A stretch of DNA of 64,000 nucleotides from Aeromicrobium piscarium (lineage in GTDB: Bacteria; Actinomycetota; Actinomycetes; Propionibacteriales; Nocardioidaceae), in assembly GCF_007421815.1 (NCBI RefSeq), contig NZ_VLNT01000001.1:124001-188000 (forward strand), written 5' to 3'. A program made the position numbers and the translations under genes. Under the pieces are notes generated by a model. The model was not told where the DNA came from. It made no database searches and was given only the letters and a program-made list of their open reading frames with translations. Below, piece after piece: positions 50,485-59,903 of the stretch. Within the stretch, counting starts at the first letter, position 1. The number at the start of each line of letters is the position of its first letter.

Positions 50485-50943
50485 GTGACTGCACTGGATG
50501 CCCGCGCCGCGGCGTTCTCGGATCTCGAGGCCTTCCTGAGCCGGGTGTTCATCAATGCGGAGTCGGACGCCTATGAGGTCTTCCTCGCCATGGACCTGTC
50601 CTTCTCGCAGGCCCGGACCCTGTTCACCCTGGCCCAGACCGACGATCCCCTCCCGATCGGCGAGATCGCACAGCTGGTCTCCCTGTCGGTCGCCTCGGCG
50701 GGCCGCAATGTCGACCAGCTTGTCAAGCTCGGACTCGTCGAGCGCGACGAATCCGAGCACGATCGCCGCGTCAAGCTCGTCACGCTGACGACCAAGGGCC
50801 GGGATCTGGCGCGCGCGCATCTGGACGCCAAACGCGGCTCGGTGCGAGCGATGCTCGACCGGCTCGAGCCCGGTCAGTGCGAACGGCTGTCCGCCGCTCT
50901 CGCTCCTCTTCTCGAACTCACGAAAGACGATCTGCATGACTAA
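50485..50943 (+). CDS. MarR-family transcriptional regulator
   Basis: 152 residues from GTG 50485, fixed by the -10 box. Winged helix: PIGEIAQLVSLSVASAGRNV (recognition helix region), then LVKLGLVERDESEHDRRVKL with the wing Asp-Arg pair of MarR proteins. It probably represses itself and the exporter that overlaps it by 8 nt, and responds to a small aromatic or drug ligand. Confidence 0.88.
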   Translation: MTALDARAAAFSDLEAFLSRVFINAESDAYEVFLAMDLSFSQARTLFTLAQTDDPLPIGEIAQLVSLSVASAGRNVDQLVKLGLVERDESEHDRRVKLVTLTTKGRDLARAHLDAKRGSVRAMLDRLEPGQCERLSAALAPLLELTKDDLHD

Positions 50944-52483
50944 CCCACAGTCAGCACCGGAGTATCCCGACAAGATCGACGCCGCCGTCCTCAAGGTGGC
51001 CGGCGTCGTGGTGCTCGGTGCCATCATGTCCATCCTGGACATCACCGTCGTCAACGTCGCGCTGCCGACCTTCCAGACCGACTTCGGCGATGTCGACCAG
51101 CCGCTGGCCTATTCCACCGTCGCGTGGACGGTGACGGCCTACACGCTGGCCCTCGCGACCGTCATCCCGCTCACCGGATGGGCGGCCGACCGGTTCGGCA
51201 CCAAGCGCCTCTATATGACGGCCATCGCCCTCTTCACGATCGGATCGGTGCTCTGCGCGATGGCGTGGAGCATCGAGGCGCTCATCGCCTTCCGCGTCGT
51301 CCAGGGGCTCGGCGGCGGCATGCTCATGCCCCTCGGCATGACGATCATGACGCGCGCCGCCGGCCCGCAGCGGATGGGCCGCCTGATGGCCATCCTCGGC
51401 GTGCCGATGCTCCTCGGCCCGATCCTGGGCCCGATCCTCGGCGGCTGGCTCATCGACGCCGCGAGCTGGCACTGGGTCTTCCTCATCAACCTGCCCATCG
51501 GCCTGATCGCCATGGTCTACGCCTGGCGCGTGCTCGACGCCGACCGCCCTGAGCCGAGCGAGTCCTTCGATGTCGTCGGCATGCTCATGATGAGCCCCGG
51601 TCTCGCACTGTTCCTGTTCGGCATCTCCTCGATCCCCGAGGAGGGGACGATCGCCGCCCCCAAGGTGTGGATCACCATGCTCATCGGCGCGGCCCTGGTG
51701 ATCGGCTTCGTGTTCTACTCCTTCAAACCCCAGCACCCGCTGTTGGACCTGCGACTGTTCGGCAATCGCAACTTGACGGTCAGCATCATCACGATGTTCC
51801 TCTTCGGCGCTGCGTTCTTCGGAGGCCTGCTGCTCGTTCCCACCTACTTCCAGCAGGTGCGCGGCGAGAGCGTGCTGATGGCCGGTCTGCTGGTGGCGCC
51901 GCAGGGTATCGGCGCGATGCTGACGATGCCCGTCGCCGGCGCGCTCGCCGACCGCTTCCCGGTCGGCCGCATCGTGCCGGTCGGCCTGCTGCTGATCCTG
52001 ATCGGCATGTTCGGCTTGACGCAGATCGAGGCGGACACCTCGTATGCCTTCCTCATCGGGACGCTGTTCGTGATGGGCCTGGGTATGGGCGCCACGATGA
52101 TGCCGATCATGACCAGCGCGCTGCGGACCCTCACGCACCACGAGGTGGCCCGCGGCTCCACGCTGCTCAACATCACCCAGCAGATCGCGAGTTCGGTCGG
52201 CGTGGCGGTCATGTCGGTGCTGCTGACCAATGGCCTCAAGAGCAGCGATCTGGCCGGCCCGGCGATCGCCTCGCAGGCCGATCCCTCGCTCGTCGACCGC
52301 ATCGGTGGACCCGCGGCGGTCGCCAAGGGCCTATCCGATGCCGCCGAGGCCTTCGCCCACACCTACTGGGTGGCCCTCGCCATGGTGGCCGTGACGGTCG
52401 TCTCGGCGCTCTTCCTGCCCAGAAAGCGGGAGGCCAGCCGACTGCTCGATGACGAAGGGCAGCCGCCGGTCGTGATCCACTGA
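50936..52483 (+). CDS. DHA2-type (EmrB/QacA) MFS multidrug exporter
   Basis: 515 residues, fourteen membrane segments. Signature motifs: LDITVVNVALPTFQTDFGD (motif D1), WAADRFGTKRLYMTAIALFT (motif A) and VQGLGGGMLMPLGMTIM; motif C is GVPMLLGPILGPILGGWLID. It uses the proton gradient to export hydrophobic compounds. Its start overlaps the MarR gene, which indicates local control. Confidence 0.9.
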   Translation: MTNPQSAPEYPDKIDAAVLKVAGVVVLGAIMSILDITVVNVALPTFQTDFGDVDQPLAYSTVAWTVTAYTLALATVIPLTGWAADRFGTKRLYMTAIALFTIGSVLCAMAWSIEALIAFRVVQGLGGGMLMPLGMTIMTRAAGPQRMGRLMAILGVPMLLGPILGPILGGWLIDAASWHWVFLINLPIGLIAMVYAWRVLDADRPEPSESFDVVGMLMMSPGLALFLFGISSIPEEGTIAAPKVWITMLIGAALVIGFVFYSFKPQHPLLDLRLFGNRNLTVSIITMFLFGAAFFGGLLLVPTYFQQVRGESVLMAGLLVAPQGIGAMLTMPVAGALADRFPVGRIVPVGLLLILIGMFGLTQIEADTSYAFLIGTLFVMGLGMGATMMPIMTSALRTLTHHEVARGSTLLNITQQIASSVGVAVMSVLLTNGLKSSDLAGPAIASQADPSLVDRIGGPAAVAKGLSDAAEAFAHTYWVALAMVAVTVVSALFLPRKREASRLLDDEGQPPVVIH

Positions 52484-52493
52484 CCTCGGCCCA

Positions 52494-52543
52494 GATGACG
52501 AACGCCCCGGCAGAGCATGAGCTCCGCCGGGGCGTTCGTCATC
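52494..52543. terminator. bidirectional terminator between exporter and BCCT genes
   Basis: Perfect 18-bp stem (GATGACGAACGCCCCGGC with GCCGGGGCGTTCGTCATC), 14-nt loop. Confidence 0.85.
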
Positions 52544-52552
52544 GACGCGAGA

Positions 52553-54271
52553 TCAGCCCTTGGGCTGGCTCCCGTCGTCCTCATGCGACTCGAAGTCGTA
52601 GTCGTCGAGGGCGGTGGTGACGCGCTCGTCGACCTGATCGCCGAAGTGATCGTCGAAGTTCTCCGAGAGTTCGTCGACGACCTGCTCGGTGAGTGCGGGA
52701 GCCATCTGCTCGGAGAGCTCCAGCTGGAGCTCGCGCTGGCGCGCCCGGAGGCCGAGCCGGCGGATCTCGCGGTGCTCGGCCTTCAGCGCCCGGTAGGTCG
52801 CGACGCACATCGCGATCATGACGAGGCTGAAGGGCACAGCCGTGAGGATCGCGCCGGTCTGTAGAGCCGTCAGTCCGCCGGCGAGCAGCAGGCCGATGGC
52901 CACGCCGCCCTCGAGGAAGGACCACATCACGCGGCTCCACGTGGGCGGCTCGGGATGTCCGCCGTGGCTGAGCATGTCGACCACGAGCGAGCCGGAGTCC
53001 GAGGACGTCACGAAGAAGATGACGATCATGATGATCGCGACCCCGGACAGCACTGTGCCCAGCGGCAGGGCGTTCAACATGTCGAACAGCGAGTTCTCGG
53101 CGGTGACCGTGCCGTCGGCGTTGGTGAGCCCGCCCTCGGTGGCCTCCTTGTAGATGGCCGTGCCGCCCATCACGGTGAACCAGGCCATCGTCACCAACAC
53201 CGGCACGAGCATGACGCCCGCGACGAACTCGCGGACGGTGCGCCCGCGGGAGATGCGCGCGATGAACAGGCCGACGAAGGGGGACCAGGAGATCCACCAG
53301 CCCCAGTAGAAGGTGGTCCAGGCCGACTGCCACTCGATGCCGGCGGCACCGGTCAGTGCGCCGGTGTCGAAGCTCAGCGGGATGAGGTTGAACAGGTAGT
53401 TGCCGATGTTCTGCACGAAGTCGCGCAGCAGGAAGAGGGTCGGACCCAGAATCAGGACGGTGAGCATGAAGGCGCCCGCCAGTCCCAGGTTGATATTCGA
53501 CAGCCACTTGATGCCGCGGCCGACGCCGCTGACCACCGAGAGCGTGGCCATCGCGGTGATGCCGATGATGAGCGCGACGCGATGCCAGTCGAGGACCTCC
53601 TCGAAGAGGCCGAGGTGCACGAGACCGGCGGAGATCTGCTCCACGCCCAGGCCGAGCGAGGTGGCGACACCCGCGACGGTGCCGACGATCGCGAAGGCAT
53701 CGATGGCATCGCCGATCCAGCCCTTGACCCGGTCGCCGAGCAGGGGCTCGAGGGCCCATCGCAGTGACACAGGGCGTCCCTTGCGGTGGATAGCGTAGGC
53801 CATGGCGAGGCCGACGACGACGTAGATGCCCCACGCGTGGAAGCCCCAGTGCAGGAAGACCTGCGACATCGCTCCGTCGACATTGCCGTCCGTGCCCGGC
53901 TTGGGGTCGGAGACGAAGGTCAGCGGCTCCGAGGCGCCCGAGAACACCAGGCCAATGCCCATGCCGGCGGCGAAGAGCATCGAGAACCAGGCGAAGATGC
54001 CGAACTCGGGCTCGTCGTCGTCCTTGCCGAGGGTGATGTCACCGAAGCGTCCGGCACCCATCCAGACGGCGAAGATGACGAAGCCGGCGACGATCAGCAC
54101 GTAGTACCAGCTCAGTCCGCTGACGACATTCGACTGCAGCGTGCCCAGGACATCGCCGACGGTGTTCGGGAAGATAATGCTCAGCGCGACGACGAGGCCG
54201 AGGAACCCCAGCGCCGGGTAGAACACGCCGCGACGCAGGGTCGCGACATCGTCTTGTGTGGCTGTGGCCAC
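52553..54271 (-). CDS. BCCT-family betaine/choline/carnitine transporter
   Basis: 572 residues from GTG 54271, chosen because AAGGAG lies 5 nt upstream; a GTG at 54277 is also possible. Twelve membrane segments with the glycine-betaine box: WGWWISWSPFVGLFIARISR (residues ~320-340). ARGWFSMLFAAGMGIGLVF-like FAWFSMLFAAGMGIGLVFSG is the sodium/substrate helix. The acidic C-terminal tail (~70 residues with DELSENFDDHFGDQVDE) resembles osmosensing tails. Sodium-coupled uptake of betaine-type osmolytes. Confidence 0.9.
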   Translation of the reverse strand: MATATQDDVATLRRGVFYPALGFLGLVVALSIIFPNTVGDVLGTLQSNVVSGLSWYYVLIVAGFVIFAVWMGAGRFGDITLGKDDDEPEFGIFAWFSMLFAAGMGIGLVFSGASEPLTFVSDPKPGTDGNVDGAMSQVFLHWGFHAWGIYVVVGLAMAYAIHRKGRPVSLRWALEPLLGDRVKGWIGDAIDAFAIVGTVAGVATSLGLGVEQISAGLVHLGLFEEVLDWHRVALIIGITAMATLSVVSGVGRGIKWLSNINLGLAGAFMLTVLILGPTLFLLRDFVQNIGNYLFNLIPLSFDTGALTGAAGIEWQSAWTTFYWGWWISWSPFVGLFIARISRGRTVREFVAGVMLVPVLVTMAWFTVMGGTAIYKEATEGGLTNADGTVTAENSLFDMLNALPLGTVLSGVAIIMIVIFFVTSSDSGSLVVDMLSHGGHPEPPTWSRVMWSFLEGGVAIGLLLAGGLTALQTGAILTAVPFSLVMIAMCVATYRALKAEHREIRRLGLRARQRELQLELSEQMAPALTEQVVDELSENFDDHFGDQVDERVTTALDDYDFESHEDDGSQPKG

Positions 54272-54349
54272 GGTCACTCCTTGGAATTGAGGTAAAAACC
54301 GTGCCCCACTGTGGCATCGAGACGTGTGTGCCGCAAATCGGCCCGCCGC

Positions 54350-55114
54350 TCAGCGCGGCGTCAGCGGCCCCTTCGCGACCTTGTGCGCAGCAGCCTGAGC
54401 GACGGGTTTGACCACGATCAGATCGACGTTGACGTGGGCCGGTCGCGTGGCGATCCAGGCGATCGCGTCGGCGATGTCGGAGGCGAGCAGGGGCTGGTCG
54501 ACTCCCGCGTAGACCTGATCGGCGCGGTCCTGGTCGCCGCGGAACCGCGTGAGGGAGAACTCCTCGGTGTGGACCATGCCCGGAGCCACCTCGCTGACCC
54601 GGATCGGTTCGCCGTTGAGCTCCAGACGCAGGGTCTCGGTCATGACGGTGAGCGCGTGCTTGGCGGCCGTGTAGCCGCCTCCACCCTCATAGGCGCGATG
54701 GCCCGCGGTCGAACTGATGTTGACGATGGTGCCGGTGCCGCTCGGGGCAGATCGGAGGGCGCCGATGAGAGCGCGCGTGACGTTGAGTGTGCCGATGACG
54801 TTGATGTCGTACATTCGCCGCCAGTCCGCGGGGTCGCCCTCGACCACCGCTTCCAGGCCGATCGCCCCGCCGGCGTTGTTGACGAGCACGTCCAGGTGGG
54901 GGCCGACGGCCTCGGCCAGTTCGGCCACCGCGCCAGTGTCGGTGACATCGCAGGTGAGCGCCGTCCCGCCGATCTCGGCGGCGAGCGTCTCGATGCGTTC
55001 GGTCCGGCGGGCGGCGCAGACGACGTGGAAGCCTTCGGCGGCGAGGGCGCGAGCAGTGGCGGCACCGATACCGCTGCTGGCGCCGGTGACGACGGCGACG
55101 CGTGGAGAGGTCAT
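54350..55114 (-). CDS. short-chain dehydrogenase (YdfG/serine dehydrogenase-like)
   Basis: 254 residues. Classical SDR: VAVVTGASSGIGAATARALA, LTCDVTDTGAVAELAEAVG, DVLVNNAGGAIGLEAVVEGD and the active-site stretch NISSTAGHRAYEGGGGYTAA-K (Ser, Tyr, Lys). The C-terminal DIADAIAWIATRPAHVNVDL matches the group of NADP 3-hydroxy acid dehydrogenases. Probably not part of an operon with the LysR gene 17 bp away. Confidence 0.88.
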   Translation of the reverse strand: MTSPRVAVVTGASSGIGAATARALAAEGFHVVCAARRTERIETLAAEIGGTALTCDVTDTGAVAELAEAVGPHLDVLVNNAGGAIGLEAVVEGDPADWRRMYDINVIGTLNVTRALIGALRSAPSGTGTIVNISSTAGHRAYEGGGGYTAAKHALTVMTETLRLELNGEPIRVSEVAPGMVHTEEFSLTRFRGDQDRADQVYAGVDQPLLASDIADAIAWIATRPAHVNVDLIVVKPVAQAAAHKVAKGPLTPR

Positions 55115-55130
55115 GGGGTCTATCGTCGCA

Positions 55131-56009
55131 TCAGGTCTTCCCGGTGGCGATCAGCAACAGCACCTCGGCGGTCACGGACAGCCGGCGGTCCCATGACCAC
55201 AGCACGGTCAGCGGGCGGCGCAGATCCAGGTCCGTCTCGACCTCGACGAGCTCTCCGCGGTCGAGGTGCCCCCGCACGGCGCGCGCTGAGACCACGGCAG
55301 GGCCGATGCCGGCCTGCGCCGCACCGATGAGACTGGCCGTGGAGCCTGCTTCGAGTGCGACGACCGGCATTCGGGCGAGCGCGGCGTCGAAGGTGCGGCG
55401 GGTGCCGCTGCCGGGTTCACGCAGCACCAGGGGCTCGGCGGCGAGCTCCGCGTCGGTGACGGGGGAGTCGCGCGTGGCCCACTGGTGACCGGGAGCGACC
55501 ACGACCGCGAGAGTGTCGGTGCCCACGCGCCGGGTCGCGAGGTCCTCGGGCAGGTCGGTGGTCTCGATGAAGCCGACATCGGCGGTGCCGGAGCGGAGTC
55601 TTTCGATGACCTCAGCGCTGTTGACGACGGCCAGCTGGGGCGAGGCGTCGGGGCGTTGACCGCGCAGGGCACCCAGCCAGGCGGGCATGAGGAAGCCGGC
55701 GATCGTCAGGCTCGCCGCGATGCGCACGTCCCGGTCGTGGTCGCGCCGCAGAGCCTGCAGGCCTGCGTTCATCGCGGTCACCTGGTCCATGACGGACGCG
55801 GCCCAGCCGGCCACGGCTCTGCCGTCGGAGGTGAGATGCGAACCGCGGGCGGATCGCTCCACGAGCGTGAGCCCCCACCGCGCCTCCATCGAGCGCAGCC
55901 GCGCGCTTGCGGCCGGCTGCGTAATGGCGAGCCTCTCGGCCGCGCGACCGATGCTGCCCAGCTCGTCGACGGCGAGGAGTACCTCGACGGCCTCGAGATC
56001 GGGAGTCAT
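55131..56009 (-). CDS. LysR-family regulator, divergent from yeiH
   Basis: 292 residues from ATG 56009 (a leaderless -10 box 6 nt upstream rules out the GTG at 56015). The N-terminal winged helix has LDEL-type VEVLLAVDELGSIGRAAERL and AITQPAASARLRSMEARWGL; the C-terminal sensor contains GTADVGFIETTDLPEDLATR. It likely regulates the divergent yeiH-type gene 130 bp away, as YeiE/CysB-type regulators do elsewhere; the effector is unknown. Confidence 0.88.
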   Translation of the reverse strand: MTPDLEAVEVLLAVDELGSIGRAAERLAITQPAASARLRSMEARWGLTLVERSARGSHLTSDGRAVAGWAASVMDQVTAMNAGLQALRRDHDRDVRIAASLTIAGFLMPAWLGALRGQRPDASPQLAVVNSAEVIERLRSGTADVGFIETTDLPEDLATRRVGTDTLAVVVAPGHQWATRDSPVTDAELAAEPLVLREPGSGTRRTFDAALARMPVVALEAGSTASLIGAAQAGIGPAVVSARAVRGHLDRGELVEVETDLDLRRPLTVLWSWDRRLSVTAEVLLLIATGKT

Positions 56010-56015
56010 AGACAC

Positions 56016-56021
56016 AGTTTA
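56016..56021 (-). promoter_or_regulatory. -10 box TAAACT for the LysR gene
   Basis: On the minus strand TAAACT ends 6 nt before the ATG at 56009. Confidence 0.55.
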
Positions 56022-56138
56022 TGAGGTGAGGCCGATCTGAGGCCTACTGCCCGCGGCCCGGTGCGCCGAGGCTGGTTCCATGCCCGAAGGAAGTGAGCGA
56101 ACGGTTCAGATGTCGTGCCGACGGCCGCAGGTGCCGGC

Positions 56139-57068
56139 ATGACCGTCGCCGCCCGCTCAACCCTGCCGCTCGTCGCAGCCGGACTGGCCGCGCTCCTCCT
56201 CGACGGCGGTCCGGTGAGCCCCCTGATGCTCGCTCTGATCGCCGGGGTGCTCTGCGCCCAACTCCCGTGGTCCACCGCGGCGGTGGAGGTGCTCGGCAAG
56301 ACCGCTCTACGTCTGGGCGTCGTCCTCCTCGGATTGCGACTCAGCGTGGCGGCCGTCGCCCAGATCGGCGTCGCGGGCGTCGCCATCGTCGTCGCAACGA
56401 TCGTGGTCACCTATACGGCGACCCAGCTGGCCGGACGGTGGCTCGGCGTCGACGACGACTTGCGGACGTTGATCGCGGTGGGTTTCTCGATCTGCGGCGC
56501 GGCCGCGATCGCTGGCGTTCAGGACCTCGTACGTGCCCGCCGTGAGGCCGTGGCCCAGGCGGTGGCGATGGTGACGATCTTCGGCAGCGCGATGATCCTG
56601 CTCGTGCCGGCGATCTCGGGACTGCTGGGCTTGAGCGACCGGCAGGCGGCCGTGTGGGCCGGGGCGAGCATCCACGAGGTCGCGCAGGTGGTCGCCGCCG
56701 CCTCCGCGGCCGCGCCACTGGCCGTGGGCATCGCGGTGTCGGTCAAGCTGCTGCGGGTGTGCGCGCTCGCGCCGATGTCCCTCGTCGTCACGCAGGCCGC
56801 CGGTGGCGTGCGGGGGGTTCCGTGGTTCGTCATCGGTTTCGTTGTGGCTGTCCTGGTCCGGTCGACCGGCTGGATGCCGCAGGGACTGCTGGACGTCGCG
56901 GATCTCGCGACGACGGCGTTGCTGGCCGCAGGGATGTTCGCGCTCGGGCTCGGTGTACGGCTGAGCACGGTGACACGCGGCACCGGGCGGCTCGCTGTGC
57001 TCTCGGCCGTGAGCACGGGTGTCGCGGCGGGAGTCTCGTTGCTCCTCGTCACTTGGCTCGTGCGGTGA
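56139..57068 (+). CDS. YeiH-family putative sulfur-anion exporter
   Basis: 309 residues from ATG 56139 (GTG at 56115 also in frame). About ten membrane segments. YeiH features: KTALRLGVVLLGLRLSVAAV, LIAVGFSICGAAAIAGVQDL, VWAGASIHEVAQVVAAASAA and VSVKLLRVCALAPMSLVV. The family (UPF0324/Cons_hypoth698) is linked to sulfate, sulfite or taurine-derived anion export, mostly from genome context. Confidence 0.85.
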   Translation: MTVAARSTLPLVAAGLAALLLDGGPVSPLMLALIAGVLCAQLPWSTAAVEVLGKTALRLGVVLLGLRLSVAAVAQIGVAGVAIVVATIVVTYTATQLAGRWLGVDDDLRTLIAVGFSICGAAAIAGVQDLVRARREAVAQAVAMVTIFGSAMILLVPAISGLLGLSDRQAAVWAGASIHEVAQVVAAASAAAPLAVGIAVSVKLLRVCALAPMSLVVTQAAGGVRGVPWFVIGFVVAVLVRSTGWMPQGLLDVADLATTALLAAGMFALGLGVRLSTVTRGTGRLAVLSAVSTGVAAGVSLLLVTWLVR

Positions 57069-57118
57069 GGGGGCACCGCTCGGAGTGCCCTTCAGGGGCG
57101 ATGCGCGAGAATGCCTAG

Positions 57119-58369
57119 GTGGACATCAGCCGAATCGCCATGCTGTCGGCGCACACGTCGCCGCTCGAGCAGCCCGGCACCGGCGACGCGGGAGGGATGA
57201 ATGTCTACGTCCTGGAGCTCTCACGCCGGCTGGCGCAGCGCGGCGTCGCCGTGGACGTGTTCACCCGCGCCACGTCGCGACATCTCCCTCCGGTCCTCGA
57301 CGCCGAGCCGGGCATCCGCGTGCATCACGTCGCGGCCGGGCCCTTCGACGGGCTGACCAAGAACGATCTTCCCGCTCAGCTGTGCTCCTTCGTCCGCGAT
57401 GTGATGCGCGTCGATGTCGAGAACGGGCCGGGGTACTTCGATCTCATCCACTCCCACTACTGGCTGTCCGGACAGGTCGGCACAGTGCTGCGCGAGCGCT
57501 GGGGCGTCCCCCTGGTGCACTCGATGCACACGATGGCCAAGGTCAAGAACGCCGCACTCGCCGAGGGCGACTCTCCCGAGCCGATGGGCCGGGTGTGGGG
57601 TGAAGAGGAGATCGTCCGGCACGCGGACTGGCTCGTCGCCAATACCGATGAGGAACGACGCGAGCTGCTGGAGCTGTACGGAGCGGACCCGAGCCGCGTC
57701 GATGTCGTCCACCCCGGTGTCGACCTCGACGTCTTCAGCGCCCGCGACCGGGCAGCCGCCCGGAGCCGACTGGGGGTGGGTCGCGAGACCCCGCTCATCG
57801 TCTTCGCCGGCCGCATCCAGCCGCTCAAGGCCCCTGATCTGGTCCTCAAGGCGGCCGCGCTCCTACGGCAGCGTCACGACATCCCGGCCGAGGTGGCCGT
57901 CATCGGCGGGGCCTCGGGCAGCGGTCTGGAGCGTCCCACCGAACTGCAGGACTTGGCGCGGGAGCTCGGGATCGCCGAGGGAGTCCGCTTCGTGCCGACC
58001 GTGGACCAGGCGAGGCTCGCGGATTGGTACGCCGCGGCGTCCGTCGTATGCGTGCCGTCGTACAACGAGTCCTTCGGGCTGGTCGCGATCGAGGCGCAGG
58101 CATGCGGCACGCCGGTGGTCGCGGCCCGGGTCGGCGGCCTCACCACGGCCGTCGCCGACGGCGTGACCGGCACGCTCGTCGACGATCACGACCCGTCGCA
58201 GTACGCCGCGGCTCTCGCTCCCTATCTGACCGACACCGGCCTGCGGACCACGACCGGTGCCAAGGCCGTCGCCCATGCCGAGCTGTTCAGCTGGGAGGCC
58301 ACCGCCGATCGCATGATCGCGTGTTACGAGGCGGCGGCGCGGTGGCGTCACGCGAAGGAGGCACGATGA
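57119..58369 (+). CDS. mshA: D-inositol-3-phosphate glycosyltransferase (mycothiol synthesis)
   Basis: 416 residues, GTG at 57119 (GAGAAT 6 nt upstream may be the -10 box). GT4/GT-B enzyme. It begins RIAMLSAHTSPLEQPGTGDA with GGMNVYVLELSRRLAQRGV, the MshA signature; HYWLSGQVG and VHSMHTMAKVKN follow; the C-terminal sugar-nucleotide site has FAGRIQPLKAPDLVLKA and PSYNESFGLVAIEAQACGTP. It joins N-acetylglucosamine to inositol phosphate, the first step to mycothiol. Overlaps ybjN (ATGA). Confidence 0.95.
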   Translation: MDISRIAMLSAHTSPLEQPGTGDAGGMNVYVLELSRRLAQRGVAVDVFTRATSRHLPPVLDAEPGIRVHHVAAGPFDGLTKNDLPAQLCSFVRDVMRVDVENGPGYFDLIHSHYWLSGQVGTVLRERWGVPLVHSMHTMAKVKNAALAEGDSPEPMGRVWGEEEIVRHADWLVANTDEERRELLELYGADPSRVDVVHPGVDLDVFSARDRAAARSRLGVGRETPLIVFAGRIQPLKAPDLVLKAAALLRQRHDIPAEVAVIGGASGSGLERPTELQDLARELGIAEGVRFVPTVDQARLADWYAAASVVCVPSYNESFGLVAIEAQACGTPVVAARVGGLTTAVADGVTGTLVDDHDPSQYAAALAPYLTDTGLRTTTGAKAVAHAELFSWEATADRMIACYEAAARWRHAKEAR

Positions 58370-58863
58370 CCGCGTCCGTACACGAGACCATCGCCACGAC
58401 GCTGGACGACGCCGGCCTGACCTGGGTGCGGCACGGCGAGGACGTCTTCGAGGTGGATCTTCCGGGGGAGCGCAAGCTCACCACGACCTGCCGGCTCGAG
58501 GTCGGCCGGCACGCGCTGAGTGTCCACGCCTTCGTGGCCCGGCACCCCGATGAGAACCACGAGGGGGTCTACCGATGGCTGCTCGAACGCAATCTCAAGC
58601 TCTTCGGGGTGGCCTTCGCCGTCGACGCGGCGGGCGACATCTATCTCGACGGCAGGATGCCGCTGCACGCCGTCACGGCCGAGGAGCTGGACCGGCTGCT
58701 CGGCTCGGTGCTCACCTACTCCGACGAGTCCTTCAACACCATCCTCGAGCTCGGCTTCGCCAGCTCCATCCGCAAGGAGTGGGCCTGGCGCGAGTCGCGG
58801 GGCGAGTCGACCCGCAATCTGGAGGCCTTCCGTCATCTGCGTCCTGCCGGCGGTGACGAGTGA
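58366..58863 (+). CDS. YbjN-domain protein
   Basis: 165 residues from ATG 58366 overlapping the mshA stop, behind GAAGGAGG. LTWVRHGEDVFEVDLPGERK, then GRHALSVHAFVARHPDENHE and NLKLFGVAFAVDAAGDIYLD, are the YbjN (T3SS-chaperone-like) pattern. The same mshA-ybjN pair occurs in mycobacteria (Rv0486-Rv0487). Role unknown. Confidence 0.88.
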   Translation: MTASVHETIATTLDDAGLTWVRHGEDVFEVDLPGERKLTTTCRLEVGRHALSVHAFVARHPDENHEGVYRWLLERNLKLFGVAFAVDAAGDIYLDGRMPLHAVTAEELDRLLGSVLTYSDESFNTILELGFASSIRKEWAWRESRGESTRNLEAFRHLRPAGGDE

Positions 58864-58894
58864 ACGCGCTGATCTCAGTCCAGGGGGTGGCACG

Positions 58895-59470
58895 GTGAAG
58901 GCGACGGTCTTCGTCGACGTGACCGATGCGTGGTCGTACATCGGTGCGGTGCGCTTCGAGCGGGCGGCGGCCATGTACACGATCCTGACCGGCGAGCCCA
59001 TCGACATCGGCTATCGCGCGTGCTCCGTTCCCGGCGCGCCACCGGCCGTCGAGGTCGCGCCCGCGGCGCGGATCAGCGGCATCGAGTTCAATCTCGACGA
59101 GATCGTCCCGGCCGACTCGACGGACGCCTGGCGGCTGCTGACCTGGGCCGTCGAGTCCGGCGACGACGTCCAGCGCGAGCTATTGCATCAGCTGTGGCGC
59201 GCGCACTTCCTCGAGGGAGCCGACATCGCCGATCACTTCGTGCTCGCCAGCCGCGCCGCCCTCTACGGACTGGATCTCGAGGCCGCCGACGGCCTGCTGG
59301 CGAGCACCGAGTATGCCGAGGATGTCGCGAAACAGCGGGCCACCGCCGAGCATCTGGGTGTCGAGGTGACCCCGTTCATCGTCGTCGACGCCTCACGGAC
59401 CATCAGCGGCGTGCACTCGCAGGACGACTACCTGCAGGCGCTGCACCGCATCGCTCGCGACGAGGACTGA
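58895..59470 (+). CDS. DsbA/HCCA-isomerase-like thioredoxin-fold protein
   Basis: 191 residues from GTG 58895 with GGGGG upstream. Thioredoxin-fold start FVDVTDAWSYIGAVRFERAA lacks the CxxC of DsbA and keeps the short pattern of FrnE or 2-hydroxychromene carboxylate isomerases. The late cis-Pro loop is present: GVEVTPFIVVDASRTISGVH, with HSQDDYLQALHRI. It may bind a thiol such as mycothiol; its position beside mshA suggests this, without proof. Confidence 0.75.
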   Translation: MKATVFVDVTDAWSYIGAVRFERAAAMYTILTGEPIDIGYRACSVPGAPPAVEVAPAARISGIEFNLDEIVPADSTDAWRLLTWAVESGDDVQRELLHQLWRAHFLEGADIADHFVLASRAALYGLDLEAADGLLASTEYAEDVAKQRATAEHLGVEVTPFIVVDASRTISGVHSQDDYLQALHRIARDED

Positions 59471-59477
59471 CGGGTCC

Positions 59478-59828
59478 TCAGCGACGCAGCGGTCGCAGCG
59501 AGGTGGGTGCGGGGAACGGCAGCGGGTAGTAGATCTGCGGCGCGCCGACGGCGCCGCCGTCGTCCTGTTTGACCGTGATGACGTCGGCGGTCACCTCGGC
59601 GACCCGCACGCGCAGCCACCTGTCGTCCTCGACCTCGAGCTCGTACAGCTCGGCCAGGTAGCCGATCCCGAGCTCATCGAGCGCGGCCTCCGCGGTCTCC
59701 CAGTCGACGATCCCGGTGCGCTCGCGACCGAGCAGGTCCACGGCTACGAACCCCTCGCCATCCATCCGGATCCATCCGAGACGCTCGCCGTCACGTCCGC
59801 GATGATGCTCGATCCACGAGGAGTCCAT
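59478..59828 (-). CDS. conserved actinobacterial hypothetical protein
   Basis: 116 residues from ATG 59828 with a -10 box 6 nt upstream. GRDGERLGWIRMDGEGFVAV, DLLGRERTGIVDWETAEAAL, then DELGIGYLAELYELEVEDDR. A beta-rich N-terminal part is followed by one helix and a second beta part. Not a known enzyme family to me. It ends 8 bp from the convergent DsbA-like gene. Confidence 0.7.
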   Translation of the reverse strand: MDSSWIEHHRGRDGERLGWIRMDGEGFVAVDLLGRERTGIVDWETAEAALDELGIGYLAELYELEVEDDRWLRVRVAEVTADVITVKQDDGGAVGAPQIYYPLPFPAPTSLRPLRR

Positions 59829-59834
59829 GGGCCC

Positions 59835-59840
59835 AGCCTA
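59835..59840 (-). promoter_or_regulatory. -10 box TAGGCT for the conserved hypothetical gene
   Basis: On the minus strand TAGGCT ends 6 nt before the ATG at 59828. Confidence 0.5.
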
Positions 59841-59903
59841 GGACCACGCAAGGATGTGCTTCGGCGGCCACCGGGGCGATCACGCGAGCACCTCCTCCGG
59901 CGG

